NCBI RefSeq assembly: GCF_000146675.1
Contig: NZ_GL397214.1
Location: forward strand, 1,071,871 to 1,135,870
DNA: 64,000 bases
Reading direction: 5' to 3'
Origin: Hoylesella marshii DSM 16973 = JCM 13450
Lineage (GTDB): Bacteria; Bacteroidota; Bacteroidia; Bacteroidales; Bacteroidaceae
The position numbers and the translations under genes are program-made. This document shows, piece by piece, positions 44,442 to 53,487 of this stretch (its first letter is position 1; each line of letters opens with the position of its first letter). The notes beneath the pieces were generated by a model that saw only the letters and a program-made list of their open reading frames with translations, was not told the origin of the DNA and did no database searches.

Positions 44442-44780
44442 CCGGCGCAGGGTGCGCCGGGGCTGCATGAGTGCCGAACCATGTCGGCGCAGGGTGCGCC
44501 GGGGCTGCGCGAGTGCCAAACCATGCCGGCGCAGGGTGCGCCGAGACCGCACGAGTGCCAAGTGTTAAGATTTAGACTGCGCCGTTAACAAATGAGTGCC
44601 AAACAGTTAAAATATCAACTACGCCGTTAACGGATGAGTGCCGAGTGTTAAGATTTAGACTGCGCCGTTAACAAATGAGTGTCGTGCGGTCTCGGCAGAG
44701 GCTCTGCCGAGGCTCCCGGAGTGCCAAACCATGCCGGCAGAGGCTCTGCCGGGGCTTTCGGAGTGTCGCACAGTGCAAAC
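44442..44780. repeat. 42-bp tandem array C with perfect palindromes
   Basis: gagtgcc (twice gagtgtc) recurs at 44469, 44511, 44553, 44594, 44636, 44677, 44719 and 44761, a period of 42 or 41 bp. Between these markers lie three kinds of insert: ccggcgcagggtgcgccgg palindromes (three), gttaa...ttaac inserts (three) and ccggcagaggctctgccgg-type palindromes (two). The array fills the gap between the M16 gene and cdd, both on the minus strand. It contains no credible gene. Confidence 0.93.
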
Positions 44781-44796
44781 CGGAGTTCGGGTCGGG

Positions 44797-45282
44797 TCAT
44801 GGGTGCATACACTCGTCTACAAAGGAGAGGGGTAAGAGGTCTTTCATGCTGTTGAGTGCATAGATGGCATTCGTGCCATAAAGCAGAATGCGGACGGGCT
44901 GGCGGTAACGGTCTTCTATTTCCAATACTACCTGCCGGCATGCACCGCAAGGACTGATGGGGTTTGCCAACAGATGTCCCTCCGTATTTCGAGCGGCCAC
45001 GGCCAACGTGCGTATGGGCTGGTCGGGGAATTGCGATTGGGCGGCAAATATGGCCGAGCGTTCCGCGCAGAGACCGGAGGGGTATGCGGCATTCTCCTGA
45101 TTGGCGCCGATAACCGTCCGTCCGTCGTTGAGCAAGAGGGCTGCACCCACACGGAAGTGCGAATATTTGGCATACGCATTCTGTGTGGCATCGATGGCTG
45201 CTTTGAGAAGTTGTTGCTCAACTTGGGAAAGTTCTTCCATCGTATAGACTTCAATGTCGATGGGCAGATTGATGTGTTTCAT
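44797..45282 (-). CDS. cdd: Cytidine deaminase
   Basis: Cytidine deaminase is a pyrimidine salvage enzyme converting cytidine and deoxycytidine to uridine forms. The 161-residue protein is the short homotetrameric type, with zinc ligands in LCAERSAIF and PCGACRQ and the proton-shuttling Glu in CAE. The N-terminal part has a YSHFRVGAALL segment. It starts 11 bp after the stop of the beta-helix lipoprotein gene upstream, so they may be co-transcribed. Confidence 0.95.
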   Translation of the reverse strand: MKHINLPIDIEVYTMEELSQVEQQLLKAAIDATQNAYAKYSHFRVGAALLLNDGRTVIGANQENAAYPSGLCAERSAIFAAQSQFPDQPIRTLAVAARNTEGHLLANPISPCGACRQVVLEIEDRYRQPVRILLYGTNAIYALNSMKDLLPLSFVDECMHP

Positions 45283-45293
45283 TTGTCTTCTTG

Positions 45294-46739
45294 TTAGTCT
45301 TTTTTGTATTCATAGCATCCTATGTCGGGTTTCCCATCGCGGGGCTGTCCGTCCTTGTCGGCGGGCAACGAATGGGTGGCATCGGCTTTGTCTATGGCCA
45401 ATGATTTCTTGCTGAGGCGGAAGTCGTAGCGCAACAAGCGGGTATCGACTTCTTTGAAATTCTTCCATCCGGCTGAAACGGTATCGCTCACGTTTTCCCA
45501 AATAATATGGCTGTAATGCGTGGCATCGTCTTTCACTTCGGGTGTTCGCAGCAGACAATTCTCGAACCGATAGTTGAACGGCGTTCCCTCCTTGCGGTCG
45601 TCGCCTTTGATAACGTCGTCGGCATAGCCCGTAACAAGGGTGTTGATGCAACGAAAATCCTGCAAAGGGAAAATCTTATCGCCCATACGGTTGCCGATGA
45701 AGAGCGCACTGCCGCGGTTGGAATCGAAGGGATAAAGCTGGGCGATGGTGTTGTGCAGGAGCAATGCCGAACCGCCGTAAATGGCCATGCAGGCCGACAG
45801 GGCGTTGGTGATTTGGCAGTTTTTCACTTCAATGTGGGAGTTGTAAGACAGCACCCCCGTTCCTTTACTGTTGTGCACCGTGGTTGAAAATAGCGTGAGC
45901 TTCAGCCGCGAGGCGTCGGAAGAATCGCATACAATGGCATCGTTCGCACCGTGAATATCCGTATAGGAAATGCGGTTCTCGTAAGAGGTTTTATGAAAAC
46001 GCAAGCCTTTCCATTGTCCACTGATGCGGTCGTAAGGCAGATAGGGGAATATTTTGTCGAGGCGATCGCCGCGTAAGACGATGCTGTCAGTTGGCGTTCC
46101 TTCACACACAAGTTTGCCGTGTACATCAATGCCTGCCTTATCGTGGAAATAAAGCGTTGTGCCCGGGGAGATGGTCAATGTGGCTCCTTCACCCACGGTT
46201 ATGCCTCCGTATATGATGATGGGCGCGGGGCCTGACAAGGTTGTGTCGTGGGTAAGGGTCGTATGAGTCAGTTTTGTGGCATCCCAAGCCCAAGCCTGCA
46301 GGCATACTTTCTGTTCCACGCCGTTTTCCAGCGTAAAGAGCAAATCATCTTCCACTGCTTTTGGATTCACTTGGTGGCTTAATGGCGAAGTCAATGCTAC
46401 AAACACGTTGATGCTGTCTTTGTTTCTTATTTCCACATCGGAAGTGCGGTAACCTTCCGTCTTACCTAAATTCGCACCGTCTACATTCACGAGAAAGCCC
46501 GTTTGATTGCCTTGCCTCAAACGGACATTTGTGCATCGCAGACCAGCTCCGGAACGGTTGTAAACCCGAAAGACGGTGGTGGCGGTGGGAACATTTGAGA
46601 AGACGGTATCAAGTCGTACCGTGTCTGTGGAGAAAGAAAGGATATGCGAGGGCGATGTTGAAAAAGAATCATCGTCGCTGCAGGAAGCCCATAAAAAGAG
46701 GAAAGCGGGCAGTACAAAGGGTATTATTCTACATCTCAT
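45294..46739 (-). CDS. Right-handed beta-helix lipoprotein
   Basis: This is a 481-residue surface lipoprotein. The signal peptide MRCRIIPFVLPAFLFLWASC ends in a lipobox. An N-terminal Ig-like region (to about 145) is followed by parallel beta-helix coils from about 150 (IIIYGGITVGEGATLTISPGT, then ISYTDIHGANDAI, HIEVKNCQITNA). The C-terminus has a SLAIDKADATHSLPADKDGQPRDG segment and ends PDIGCYEYKK, a known ending of choice-of-anchor/pectate-lyase-like Bacteroidetes proteins. The function is unknown, perhaps carbohydrate-binding. Its start overlaps the tilS stop by 11 bp. Confidence 0.8.
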   Translation of the reverse strand: MRCRIIPFVLPAFLFLWASCSDDDSFSTSPSHILSFSTDTVRLDTVFSNVPTATTVFRVYNRSGAGLRCTNVRLRQGNQTGFLVNVDGANLGKTEGYRTSDVEIRNKDSINVFVALTSPLSHQVNPKAVEDDLLFTLENGVEQKVCLQAWAWDATKLTHTTLTHDTTLSGPAPIIIYGGITVGEGATLTISPGTTLYFHDKAGIDVHGKLVCEGTPTDSIVLRGDRLDKIFPYLPYDRISGQWKGLRFHKTSYENRISYTDIHGANDAIVCDSSDASRLKLTLFSTTVHNSKGTGVLSYNSHIEVKNCQITNALSACMAIYGGSALLLHNTIAQLYPFDSNRGSALFIGNRMGDKIFPLQDFRCINTLVTGYADDVIKGDDRKEGTPFNYRFENCLLRTPEVKDDATHYSHIIWENVSDTVSAGWKNFKEVDTRLLRYDFRLSKKSLAIDKADATHSLPADKDGQPRDGKPDIGCYEYKKD

Positions 46740-48063
46740 CGGTCATATAACGTATCAGAAGCGTATTTATTGTCTCGGAAGAGATGCGGTATCGGTTGTC
46801 TATTCTTTGTCCTACCAGCCATATAATGCGCCCCGAAGCATCGGTAACTACGAGTTGCTCTCTTTTCTCGAAGCGTGTCATTTTGCGGTCGGTCATGAAA
46901 TCGCTGACCAGCTTTGAACCCTTCATGCCGAAAGGAACGAAACGGTCTCCCTCGGCAGTGCAACGGATGAAGAGTGGAAATTGTACTTCGTCAGCATCTA
47001 AACAAGCCCACAAGGGGTCGCGTATCACGGGAGTGCCAGGATTTGTCTGTATCGTCTGAAAACTAAATCTAACATTTTTCCTGTAAACATAGGTACCCTC
47101 TTCGGGGATTTTCAATGGTTTGGAAACTTCTTTTTCCGTTTCTTGAAGCAACAATCTGTCTCTGTCAATCAGCAATCTGTGAGTAGCAGACAGCCATTCT
47201 TTTCCTGGCGAAGCGTGGAGATGGGTGTATATATCCTCTATCTGTGCGGAGCGAAAACCGTATTGTTGCAGGATGAAAAACAACAGATATTCGGGGGAAG
47301 GCTCTTCTAAAAGACGAGGAATGGATAATGTATGCGGCATCGTACATACTCTTTGAGTTGCTTTCTGTAAAGCCGCTTCAGTCACTTTGATGGCCTCCGA
47401 AACATAGAAAGCCGTCTTGGCCATGCTTTCGCAGGCAGCAGGATTAATGTCTTTCAACAGAGGGATAATGTTGAGTCGTATTTTATTTCTCACAACATCG
47501 GCTACAAGGTTGGTACTGTCGGTGATGTATGTCTGCCCGATGTCTCGCAAGTACTGTTCTATCTCCATTCTTCCGACGCAAAGTAACGGGCGCAATATAA
47601 AACCGTTTCGTGGCAGAATGCCTTGTAATCCATGAAGTCCCGTACCGCGCACAAGGTTTATCAGCATCGTTTCTACGATGTCGTCACGATGATGGGCTAT
47701 GCAGATGCCGTCGCAGGAAAGGTCTTTCCGCAGGCTCTCGAAATAGTTGTAACGCAATTCTCGCGCTGCCATTTCTATGCTGATTCCGTGTAATCGGGCA
47801 TACGAAGATGTGTCGAAATGGACTGTATGGAACGGAATGTTGAGACTGCGACACAGTTTCTGACAGAAAGCCTCATCTCTATCGGCCTCTTCTCCGCGAA
47901 GTTTGAAGTTGCAATGTACGGCTTCTAAATGATAATGAAGCCTGTTTAAAAGGAATAGAAGTGCTACACTGTCTGCTCCTCCCGATAACGCGACGAGATA
48001 TTTGCCTTCCTTTTGCAAGAGCCGGTGGATGGCAATATAGTTGGAAACGGTTTTACTGAACAT
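46729..48063 (-). CDS. tilS: tRNA(Ile)-lysidine synthetase
   Basis: TilS modifies C34 of the tRNA-Ile with CAU anticodon to lysidine so that it reads AUA. I start at the Met at 48063 (MFSKTVSNYIAIHRLLQKEG); an upstream Met at 48072 is also possible. It has the PP-loop LVALSGGADSVALL (residues about 26-39), the HHRDDIVETMLINLVRGTGL motif, and the C-terminal TilS domain (KGSKLVSDFMTDRKM). The 444-residue length is normal. It overlaps the methyltransferase stop by about 11 bp, giving a compact operon. Confidence 0.95.
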   Translation of the reverse strand: MFSKTVSNYIAIHRLLQKEGKYLVALSGGADSVALLFLLNRLHYHLEAVHCNFKLRGEEADRDEAFCQKLCRSLNIPFHTVHFDTSSYARLHGISIEMAARELRYNYFESLRKDLSCDGICIAHHRDDIVETMLINLVRGTGLHGLQGILPRNGFILRPLLCVGRMEIEQYLRDIGQTYITDSTNLVADVVRNKIRLNIIPLLKDINPAACESMAKTAFYVSEAIKVTEAALQKATQRVCTMPHTLSIPRLLEEPSPEYLLFFILQQYGFRSAQIEDIYTHLHASPGKEWLSATHRLLIDRDRLLLQETEKEVSKPLKIPEEGTYVYRKNVRFSFQTIQTNPGTPVIRDPLWACLDADEVQFPLFIRCTAEGDRFVPFGMKGSKLVSDFMTDRKMTRFEKREQLVVTDASGRIIWLVGQRIDNRYRISSETINTLLIRYMTDEM

Positions 48064-49237
48064 ATAGCACAAGCCCCTTCAGGTATTCGCCTTCGGGATG
48101 ATAAATATTGATGGGGTGGTCTGCGGGTTGATGCAATTGATGAAGGATTCTCACATTTCTGCCGCTTTGTGCAGCTGCAGTAAAGACCGCTTGGCGGAAA
48201 TGGTCTTTGGAAACAATTTGGCTGCAACTAAATGTAAACAGGATTCCTCCGCTTTTAATGCGCTCAAAAGTCTTTGCATTGAGCCGAATATAACCTTTTA
48301 ACGCATTATGAAGTGCTGCTCGATGTTTAGCAAAAGCCGGAGGGTCGAGCACAATAAGGTCGTAAGCCTCTTTCGCCACATCAAGAAAATGGAATGCATC
48401 TTCGCAGAATGCTTGATGGCGGCTGTCGCGGGGGAAGTTAAGTTCTACGTTTTTGTTGGTGAGTTCAATGGCTTTGGCACTACTGTCTACGGAGTGTACG
48501 AGGTTGGCTCCTCCTCGCATAGCATAAAAAGAGAAACCTCCTGTATAGCAAAACATGTTCAGCACGTTGCGGTTCTTTGCATATCGTTCCAGCAAACAAC
48601 GGTTTTCTCTCTGATCGATAAAGAACCCTGTCTTTTGTCCTTTTAACCAATCGACATGGAAAAGTAGCCCGTTCTCCATGGCCGTATTGTCTTCGCTTCC
48701 CCCATAAAGGAATCCATTTTCTTGTCCGAGGTCGGCCTTGAAAGGTAGAGTTGTTTCACTTTTATAGTAGATATGTTCTATTCTGTCGGCCATTACTTTG
48801 ATGAGTGCCTGTGCAATCTCTGTTCTGCTCACATGCATACCTATGCTGTGTGCCTGCATTACCGCAGTTTTCCCATATACGTCGATAACCAACCCTGGCA
48901 GATTGTCGCCTTCTCCATGGACAAGACGATAGGTATTATTGGATGGAATATCAGTTATGCCGGCACCAATCCGCATGTTTAAGGCCTCTGTTAGCCTACT
49001 TTCCCAAAATGAAGCATCAATTTTGACGTCCTCGAACGACAGAACCCGTACAGCGATAGAGCCTATTTGAAAATGACCGACGGCAGCGAATTGTCCATCA
49101 GAATGAAGTACCCGTACCGTATCTCCTTCTTCTATATTACGGTCTGTATGGTGTATGGCTCCCGAAAATATCCACGGATGAAAGCGTTTTAGGCTCTCTT
49201 CTTTGCCTTGTTTTAGGTAAATATTTTTAGTGTTCAT
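48053..49237 (-). CDS. Class I SAM-dependent rRNA methyltransferase, RlmI family
   Basis: This is a probable 23S rRNA cytosine-5 methyltransferase. The 394-residue protein has an N-terminal PUA domain (LKQGKEESLKRFHPWIFSGAIH to about 75), a central EEHD-like region (GLVIDVYGKTAVMQAHSIGM) and a C-terminal Rossmann fold with VLNMFCYTGGFSFYAMRGGA (SAM binding), VHSVDSSAKAIE, and DLIVLDPPAFAKH and FTFSCSQ (catalytic region). Length and order match RlmI. It precedes tilS with overlap, so both are likely translation-related genes in one transcript with the exonuclease gene 13 bp upstream. Confidence 0.9.
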   Translation of the reverse strand: MNTKNIYLKQGKEESLKRFHPWIFSGAIHHTDRNIEEGDTVRVLHSDGQFAAVGHFQIGSIAVRVLSFEDVKIDASFWESRLTEALNMRIGAGITDIPSNNTYRLVHGEGDNLPGLVIDVYGKTAVMQAHSIGMHVSRTEIAQALIKVMADRIEHIYYKSETTLPFKADLGQENGFLYGGSEDNTAMENGLLFHVDWLKGQKTGFFIDQRENRCLLERYAKNRNVLNMFCYTGGFSFYAMRGGANLVHSVDSSAKAIELTNKNVELNFPRDSRHQAFCEDAFHFLDVAKEAYDLIVLDPPAFAKHRAALHNALKGYIRLNAKTFERIKSGGILFTFSCSQIVSKDHFRQAVFTAAAQSGRNVRILHQLHQPADHPINIYHPEGEYLKGLVLYVQ

Positions 49238-49250
49238 TAGAATTTACAGG

Positions 49251-49907
49251 TTATTTGTTTTCGTTTTTCAGCGCATCAGACTGCCTCTCTTCTTGAACTG
49301 TGACAAGTTGGTAAGCGTGGTCTTTTTTCAATCTATTGAATTCTTCATAGAGTTTGATACATGCCCACGCGTCTGTTGCGGCATATCTTTTCTGCTTCTC
49401 GGTCAGCACATCTGCATCCCAATTCGTTAGTTGTTCTCTTTTACTGATTCGTTGTCCAAAGATATTGGCATATAATTTAGCTAACCCAAGGTCTTGAATA
49501 CCTATTTCCTTTACGTGATCCTGCAAGTCAATAAAATTACCGGGGATAAAACTTCCTCGTTTTTGTAAAGCCATAACATCGTCTCCTAACGATAATCCTA
49601 TCTTGGGGACAGTGCTGTCTTCCAAGAAATATTTAATGGAAGAAGTAAGGCCAATCATGTTCAAGCGAAAGAGAAAACAGGTGTCATTTGTAGAAACTTG
49701 TAAAAGAGAAACTTTGTGGGTTTGTCCTTTTTTAAATGCCGGTCGTGTTTCGGTGTCTATTCCAAGAATGGTCTGTGAGAGCAAGAAAGCTACAGCCTTG
49801 TCTGCCTCTTCTTTTGACTGGACGACAATGATTCTTCCCCCAAATAAAACTCTGGGTAATTGGCTGATTGCCTGTTTGTCGAACTTACTGAATATTACCT
49901 TTTTCAT
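49251..49907 (-). CDS. DEDDy-type 3'-5' exonuclease (RNase D-like)
   Basis: This is a 218-residue exonuclease domain protein. I start at the Met at 49907 (MKKVIFSKFDKQAISQLPRV); a Met at 49958 is a weaker option. The four acidic residues are seen in GIDTETRP, the GLSLGDDV segment and YAATDAWACIKLY, the last with the Tyr four before Asp that marks the DEDDy class. It lacks HRDC domains, so it is shorter than E. coli RNase D. It may act on tRNA or other RNA 3' ends. It is likely the first gene of the operon with the RlmI-like gene and tilS. Confidence 0.88.
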   Translation of the reverse strand: MKKVIFSKFDKQAISQLPRVLFGGRIIVVQSKEEADKAVAFLLSQTILGIDTETRPAFKKGQTHKVSLLQVSTNDTCFLFRLNMIGLTSSIKYFLEDSTVPKIGLSLGDDVMALQKRGSFIPGNFIDLQDHVKEIGIQDLGLAKLYANIFGQRISKREQLTNWDADVLTEKQKRYAATDAWACIKLYEEFNRLKKDHAYQLVTVQEERQSDALKNENK

Positions 49908-49939
49908 GTACTTACAAATTACAGAATGCGTCGGTTCAA

Positions 49940-50290
49940 GATAAAGCATCTTGTCCAAAAGCCCCCAAAATTCTTATCCCAAAGTAGCATAAATGTTTGT
50001 TTTGATGCTTGCCTCGGCTGGGCATTTGACTTTCCTTTCGGTTTGGCGTTTGCTCATGTTGAGCATTTAACTTTCCTTTCGGTTTGGCGTTTGCACGCGT
50101 GTGGGATTTCCATGAGCCCCGGAGGGGCGGCGGATTTCAGGCAGGGGTGGAGCAACGAGCAGAACCCCTGATAAGCGACCCATCAAGGAAAGAACTCCGG
50201 AGGGTCGACGGAGCATCGGACAACCTCCCCTCTGTCGCCCCGTCTGAACTTACTGCTCAAGCATCCTTATCACGAACTCACACGCAACGT
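49940..50290. repeat. Short 41-bp array D1 with GC-rich module
   Basis: The motif tgggcatttgactttcc (50019) recurs as tgagcatttaactttcc at 50060, a 41-bp step. Spacer sequence ctttcggtttggcgtttgc follows each. The flank aaagcccccaaaa (near 49958) matches one at 59767. After the array comes the gaggggcgg...caggcagggg...cccctgataagc module and the end motif ttatcacgaactcac at 50267, shared with 3.2-3.45 kb. It sits between divergent genes. Confidence 0.8.
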
Positions 50291-50342
50291 GCAAAATTAG
50301 AAAAAAGTTCTTGGAATCTCATCTTTTCTTAGTTTTTTCCCT

Positions 50343-50350
50343 TAATTTTG
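50343..50350 (+). promoter_or_regulatory. Promoter -7 element of ftsK
   Basis: TAATTTTG followed by CATA, 27 bp before the ATG at 50378. A gaaaggtgg ribosome-binding-like sequence precedes the start. Confidence 0.55.
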
Positions 50351-50377
50351 CATATAAATTATTGAAAGGTGGGACGA

Positions 50378-52849
50378 ATGGTAAGAAAAAAAGCCGGAGC
50401 AAGGTCTAAAAGTCTTGCGGGAAGGTTCGGTATCAAGCATATTTTAGAAAACGAAAAAGCCAATTTTCTGTTGGGGATTGTGCTTTTATTTATATCTGCT
50501 TATATCATTATTGCATTCTTTTCTTACTTTTCTACCGGTCAGGCAGACCAAAGCCTTGTATTGGATTTACGGCCGGGAGAACTGGAAAATCAAGCACGTG
50601 AGTTTAAAAATTATTGTGGTTCTATTGGGGCATTAATATCCTATTTCCTCATTGCTCGCTGCTTCGGATTCCCGGCTTTCTTTATTCCTCTTTTTCTTGC
50701 ACTGACGAGTTTGCAGTTAATGTCTGCTTACAAGGTGAATCTTTGGAAGTGGTTCTTTGGAACTATGCTTGTTATGGTTTGGAGTTCTGTCACACTTGCC
50801 AAGTTCCTTACTCCTTTTATGGGGGATCAGGTCTTTAATCCTGGCGGAGACCATGGTGTTTATTGCTCGCAGTATCTCGAAAATGTTATTGGATCGCCTG
50901 GACTAACTGCCGTTTTGATTTTTGTTGCCCTCGCTTTCCTCACCTATCTTAGTTCAGAAACAGTTTTAGTAGTTCGCAAGATACTAAATCCCATTGGCTA
51001 TATTACTAACAAAGTAAAGTTCACAGTAACCAATGAATCTCACGAAAAAGAAGCGACGGCATCTGAAGAACTTCTTGTTGATACACAGGAAGACCCTGAA
51101 GTATTTGATAATCCGGCACCCCAGACGGTTGAATTTCATGGCGACAATGAAGTTATTTTTAATGAACCGGCTTCTGAAGATGACGTTTCTTTTTTATTGG
51201 ATGGACATGTTGAAAATGCGATAAAACCATTTACACCGGTAGACAGTGAAACAGAAATGGCCGTTACCATAGCCGAAGAGGAAGAAAAGGCAAGCGGGAA
51301 GACAGTAACCTCTGAAGAGGTACTCAATACCCCCATCAATCCGAAAGAGCCCTTTACAAACTATAAGTATCCTACTCTCGACCTTCTTAAGAAATACGAC
51401 AATGATGGTAAGCCTTATATAGATAAGGAAGAACTTATGGAGAACAAGACCCGAATCATTGAGGTCTTAAATAGTTTCGGTGTGCAGATACGGGAGATTA
51501 AAGCAACTGTTGGTCCAACAATTACATTATACGAAATTACACCGGCTGAAGGGGTACGTATCTCTCGTATCAGAAACCTCGAAGATGATATTGCTCTCAG
51601 TCTTTCCGCTCTTGGTATACGTATTATTGCACCCATCCCGGGTAAGGGTACTATCGGTATAGAAGTACCGAATGCAAAGCCGAACATTGTCTCTATGGAG
51701 AGTATTCTTAACTCTAAGAAGTTTCAAGAGACAACTATGGACTTACCTATAGCCATAGGTAAAACCATTACTAATGAGGTTTACATGGTCGATTTGGCTA
51801 AGATACCCCATCTGCTGGTGGCAGGTGCTACCGGTCAGGGCAAGTCTGTGGGGCTCAATGCAATTATTACTTCCTTATTATACAAGAAACATCCCAACGA
51901 ATTAAAGTTCGTTTTGATTGATCCAAAGAAAGTTGAATTCAGTATTTATGCCCCCATTGCCAATGCTTTCCTTGCCAAAGTACCGGATGAAGACGAAGAA
52001 CCTATCATTACTGATGTAACGAAAGTTGTAAGAACATTGAAGAGCTTGTGTGGATTAATGGACCATCGCTACGATCTCCTTAAACTCGCAGGGGCACGAA
52101 ACATTAAAGAATATAATCAGAAATTTATCAACCACCAGCTCAATCTCACAAAGGGGCATGATTTCATGCCTTACATTGTGGTGGTTATTGATGAGTTTGG
52201 CGATCTTATAATGACAGCAGGCAAAGAGATAGAACTGCCGATTGCCCGTATTGCACAGCTGGCTCGAGCTGTTGGCATACATATGGTTATAGCTACACAG
52301 CGCCCCACAACAAGCATTATAACGGGTAATATAAAGGCTAATTTCCCTGGGCGTATGGCTTTTAAAGTAAGTGCAATGATTGACTCGCGTACCATCTTAG
52401 ACCGTCCGGGTGCCAATCAACTGATAGGAAGAGGAGACATGCTTTTCTTAAATGGCAATGAACCGGTGCGTGTACAATGTGCTTTCGTAGATACACCCGA
52501 AGTAGAGAAGATCAATGCCTATATTTCGCAACAGCCGGGTCCCATTCAGCCTATGGAACTTCCCGAACCTGTTTCAGAGGATGGAGGTACTTCCGGTAGT
52601 CAAAGTGCAGACCTTCATTACCTCGACCCTCTTTTTGAAGAAGCTGCTCACGCCATAGTTATCAGTCAGCAAGGTAGTACAAGTATGATACAGCGTCGCT
52701 TTTCTATTGGTTATAACAGGGCAGGACGCTTAATGGATCAATTGGAGAAAGCCGGTATTGTAGGTATAGCGCAAGGCAGTAAACCGCGAGATGTGTTGAT
52801 AACAGACGATAGTTCTCTTGAGAAACTACTGGCCTCTCTTAGAGGTTAG
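50378..52849 (+). CDS. ftsK: DNA translocase FtsK
   Basis: FtsK is a septum-anchored DNA pump that clears chromosome ends at division. I start at the ATG at 50378; a GTG nine bases upstream is also in frame. Four membrane helices lie in residues about 25-195, followed by an acidic linker (about 225-330) shorter than in E. coli. The motor domain has Walker A AGATGQGKSVGLN (around residue 485) and Walker B VVVIDEFGDLIM. The C-terminal winged-helix gamma domain (DPLFEEAAHAIVISQQGSTSM, then RRFSIGYNRAGRLMDQLE) reads KOPS-like sites. The lolA-like gene follows by 26 bp. Confidence 0.95.
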   Translation: MVRKKAGARSKSLAGRFGIKHILENEKANFLLGIVLLFISAYIIIAFFSYFSTGQADQSLVLDLRPGELENQAREFKNYCGSIGALISYFLIARCFGFPAFFIPLFLALTSLQLMSAYKVNLWKWFFGTMLVMVWSSVTLAKFLTPFMGDQVFNPGGDHGVYCSQYLENVIGSPGLTAVLIFVALAFLTYLSSETVLVVRKILNPIGYITNKVKFTVTNESHEKEATASEELLVDTQEDPEVFDNPAPQTVEFHGDNEVIFNEPASEDDVSFLLDGHVENAIKPFTPVDSETEMAVTIAEEEEKASGKTVTSEEVLNTPINPKEPFTNYKYPTLDLLKKYDNDGKPYIDKEELMENKTRIIEVLNSFGVQIREIKATVGPTITLYEITPAEGVRISRIRNLEDDIALSLSALGIRIIAPIPGKGTIGIEVPNAKPNIVSMESILNSKKFQETTMDLPIAIGKTITNEVYMVDLAKIPHLLVAGATGQGKSVGLNAIITSLLYKKHPNELKFVLIDPKKVEFSIYAPIANAFLAKVPDEDEEPIITDVTKVVRTLKSLCGLMDHRYDLLKLAGARNIKEYNQKFINHQLNLTKGHDFMPYIVVVIDEFGDLIMTAGKEIELPIARIAQLARAVGIHMVIATQRPTTSIITGNIKANFPGRMAFKVSAMIDSRTILDRPGANQLIGRGDMLFLNGNEPVRVQCAFVDTPEVEKINAYISQQPGPIQPMELPEPVSEDGGTSGSQSADLHYLDPLFEEAAHAIVISQQGSTSMIQRRFSIGYNRAGRLMDQLEKAGIVGIAQGSKPRDVLITDDSSLEKLLASLRG

Positions 52850-52875
52850 ATACTTTTTTATAAGGTAAATAAGTA

Positions 52876-53484
52876 ATGAAAAGACTTTTTCTTATCTCCA
52901 TGTTGCTTTTGCTGGTTGCTGCAACCATGATAGCGCAAGGTAATAACAACGCCCGAAAGATACTTGACCGTACTTCCGCTGTTGTAGGAAACAAAGGAGG
53001 AGCTACGGCTTCATTCACTCTATCGGGTGGAAAGCTGGGTAAGCAGCAGGGCACCATTGCTATCAAAGGCAATCGTTTTTATGTACAAACGACTAAAACT
53101 ATTGTTTGGTTTGACGGGAAGACGCAGTGGACTTATCTCAAAGGCGGCGATGAAGTGAACGTAAGTTCGCCGAATGCAGCACAACAACAGGCCATGAATC
53201 CTTATACATTTATTCGATTGTATCGAAACGGTTATAACCTGACAAGTAAGACAAAGGGTAAAGGATATATGGTTCACCTCCTTGCACAAAACAAGAAGCA
53301 AGGTTTACAAGAACTGTACATCACGGTTGATGCCAAGTATCGTCCTACGCAGGTGAAGATGAGACAGGCAAGTGGATGGATAACCATTGATATCAAAAAC
53401 TTTAAAACAGCCAACCTGAGCGATGCTAAATTCAAGTTCAATGCCAAAGAGTTTCCGAAACTCGAAGTGATAGACCTGCGATAA
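52876..53484 (+). CDS. LolA-like outer membrane lipoprotein carrier
   Basis: This is a periplasmic protein of 202 residues with a signal peptide (MKRLFLISMLLLLVAATMIAQ). The LolA-like beta half-barrel is suggested by GGATASFTLSG, GNRFYVQTTKTIVWFDGKTQWTY and ELYITVDAKYRPTQVKMRQ. The family carries lipoproteins to the outer membrane, and the window's many lipoproteins need such a carrier. The ftsK-lolA gene order is frequent in Bacteroidetes. The next gene starts 3 bp after its stop. Confidence 0.85.
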   Translation: MKRLFLISMLLLLVAATMIAQGNNNARKILDRTSAVVGNKGGATASFTLSGGKLGKQQGTIAIKGNRFYVQTTKTIVWFDGKTQWTYLKGGDEVNVSSPNAAQQQAMNPYTFIRLYRNGYNLTSKTKGKGYMVHLLAQNKKQGLQELYITVDAKYRPTQVKMRQASGWITIDIKNFKTANLSDAKFKFNAKEFPKLEVIDLR

Positions 53485-53487
53485 CTC

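Noticed and set aside
44310-44588. Plus-strand ORFs across array C
   Set aside because: They translate palindromic repeats and overlap the M16 start on the other strand.
44442-44780. CRISPR array
   Set aside because: Units are 42 bp with conserved, not unique, inserts that are themselves palindromes, and no cas genes are present.
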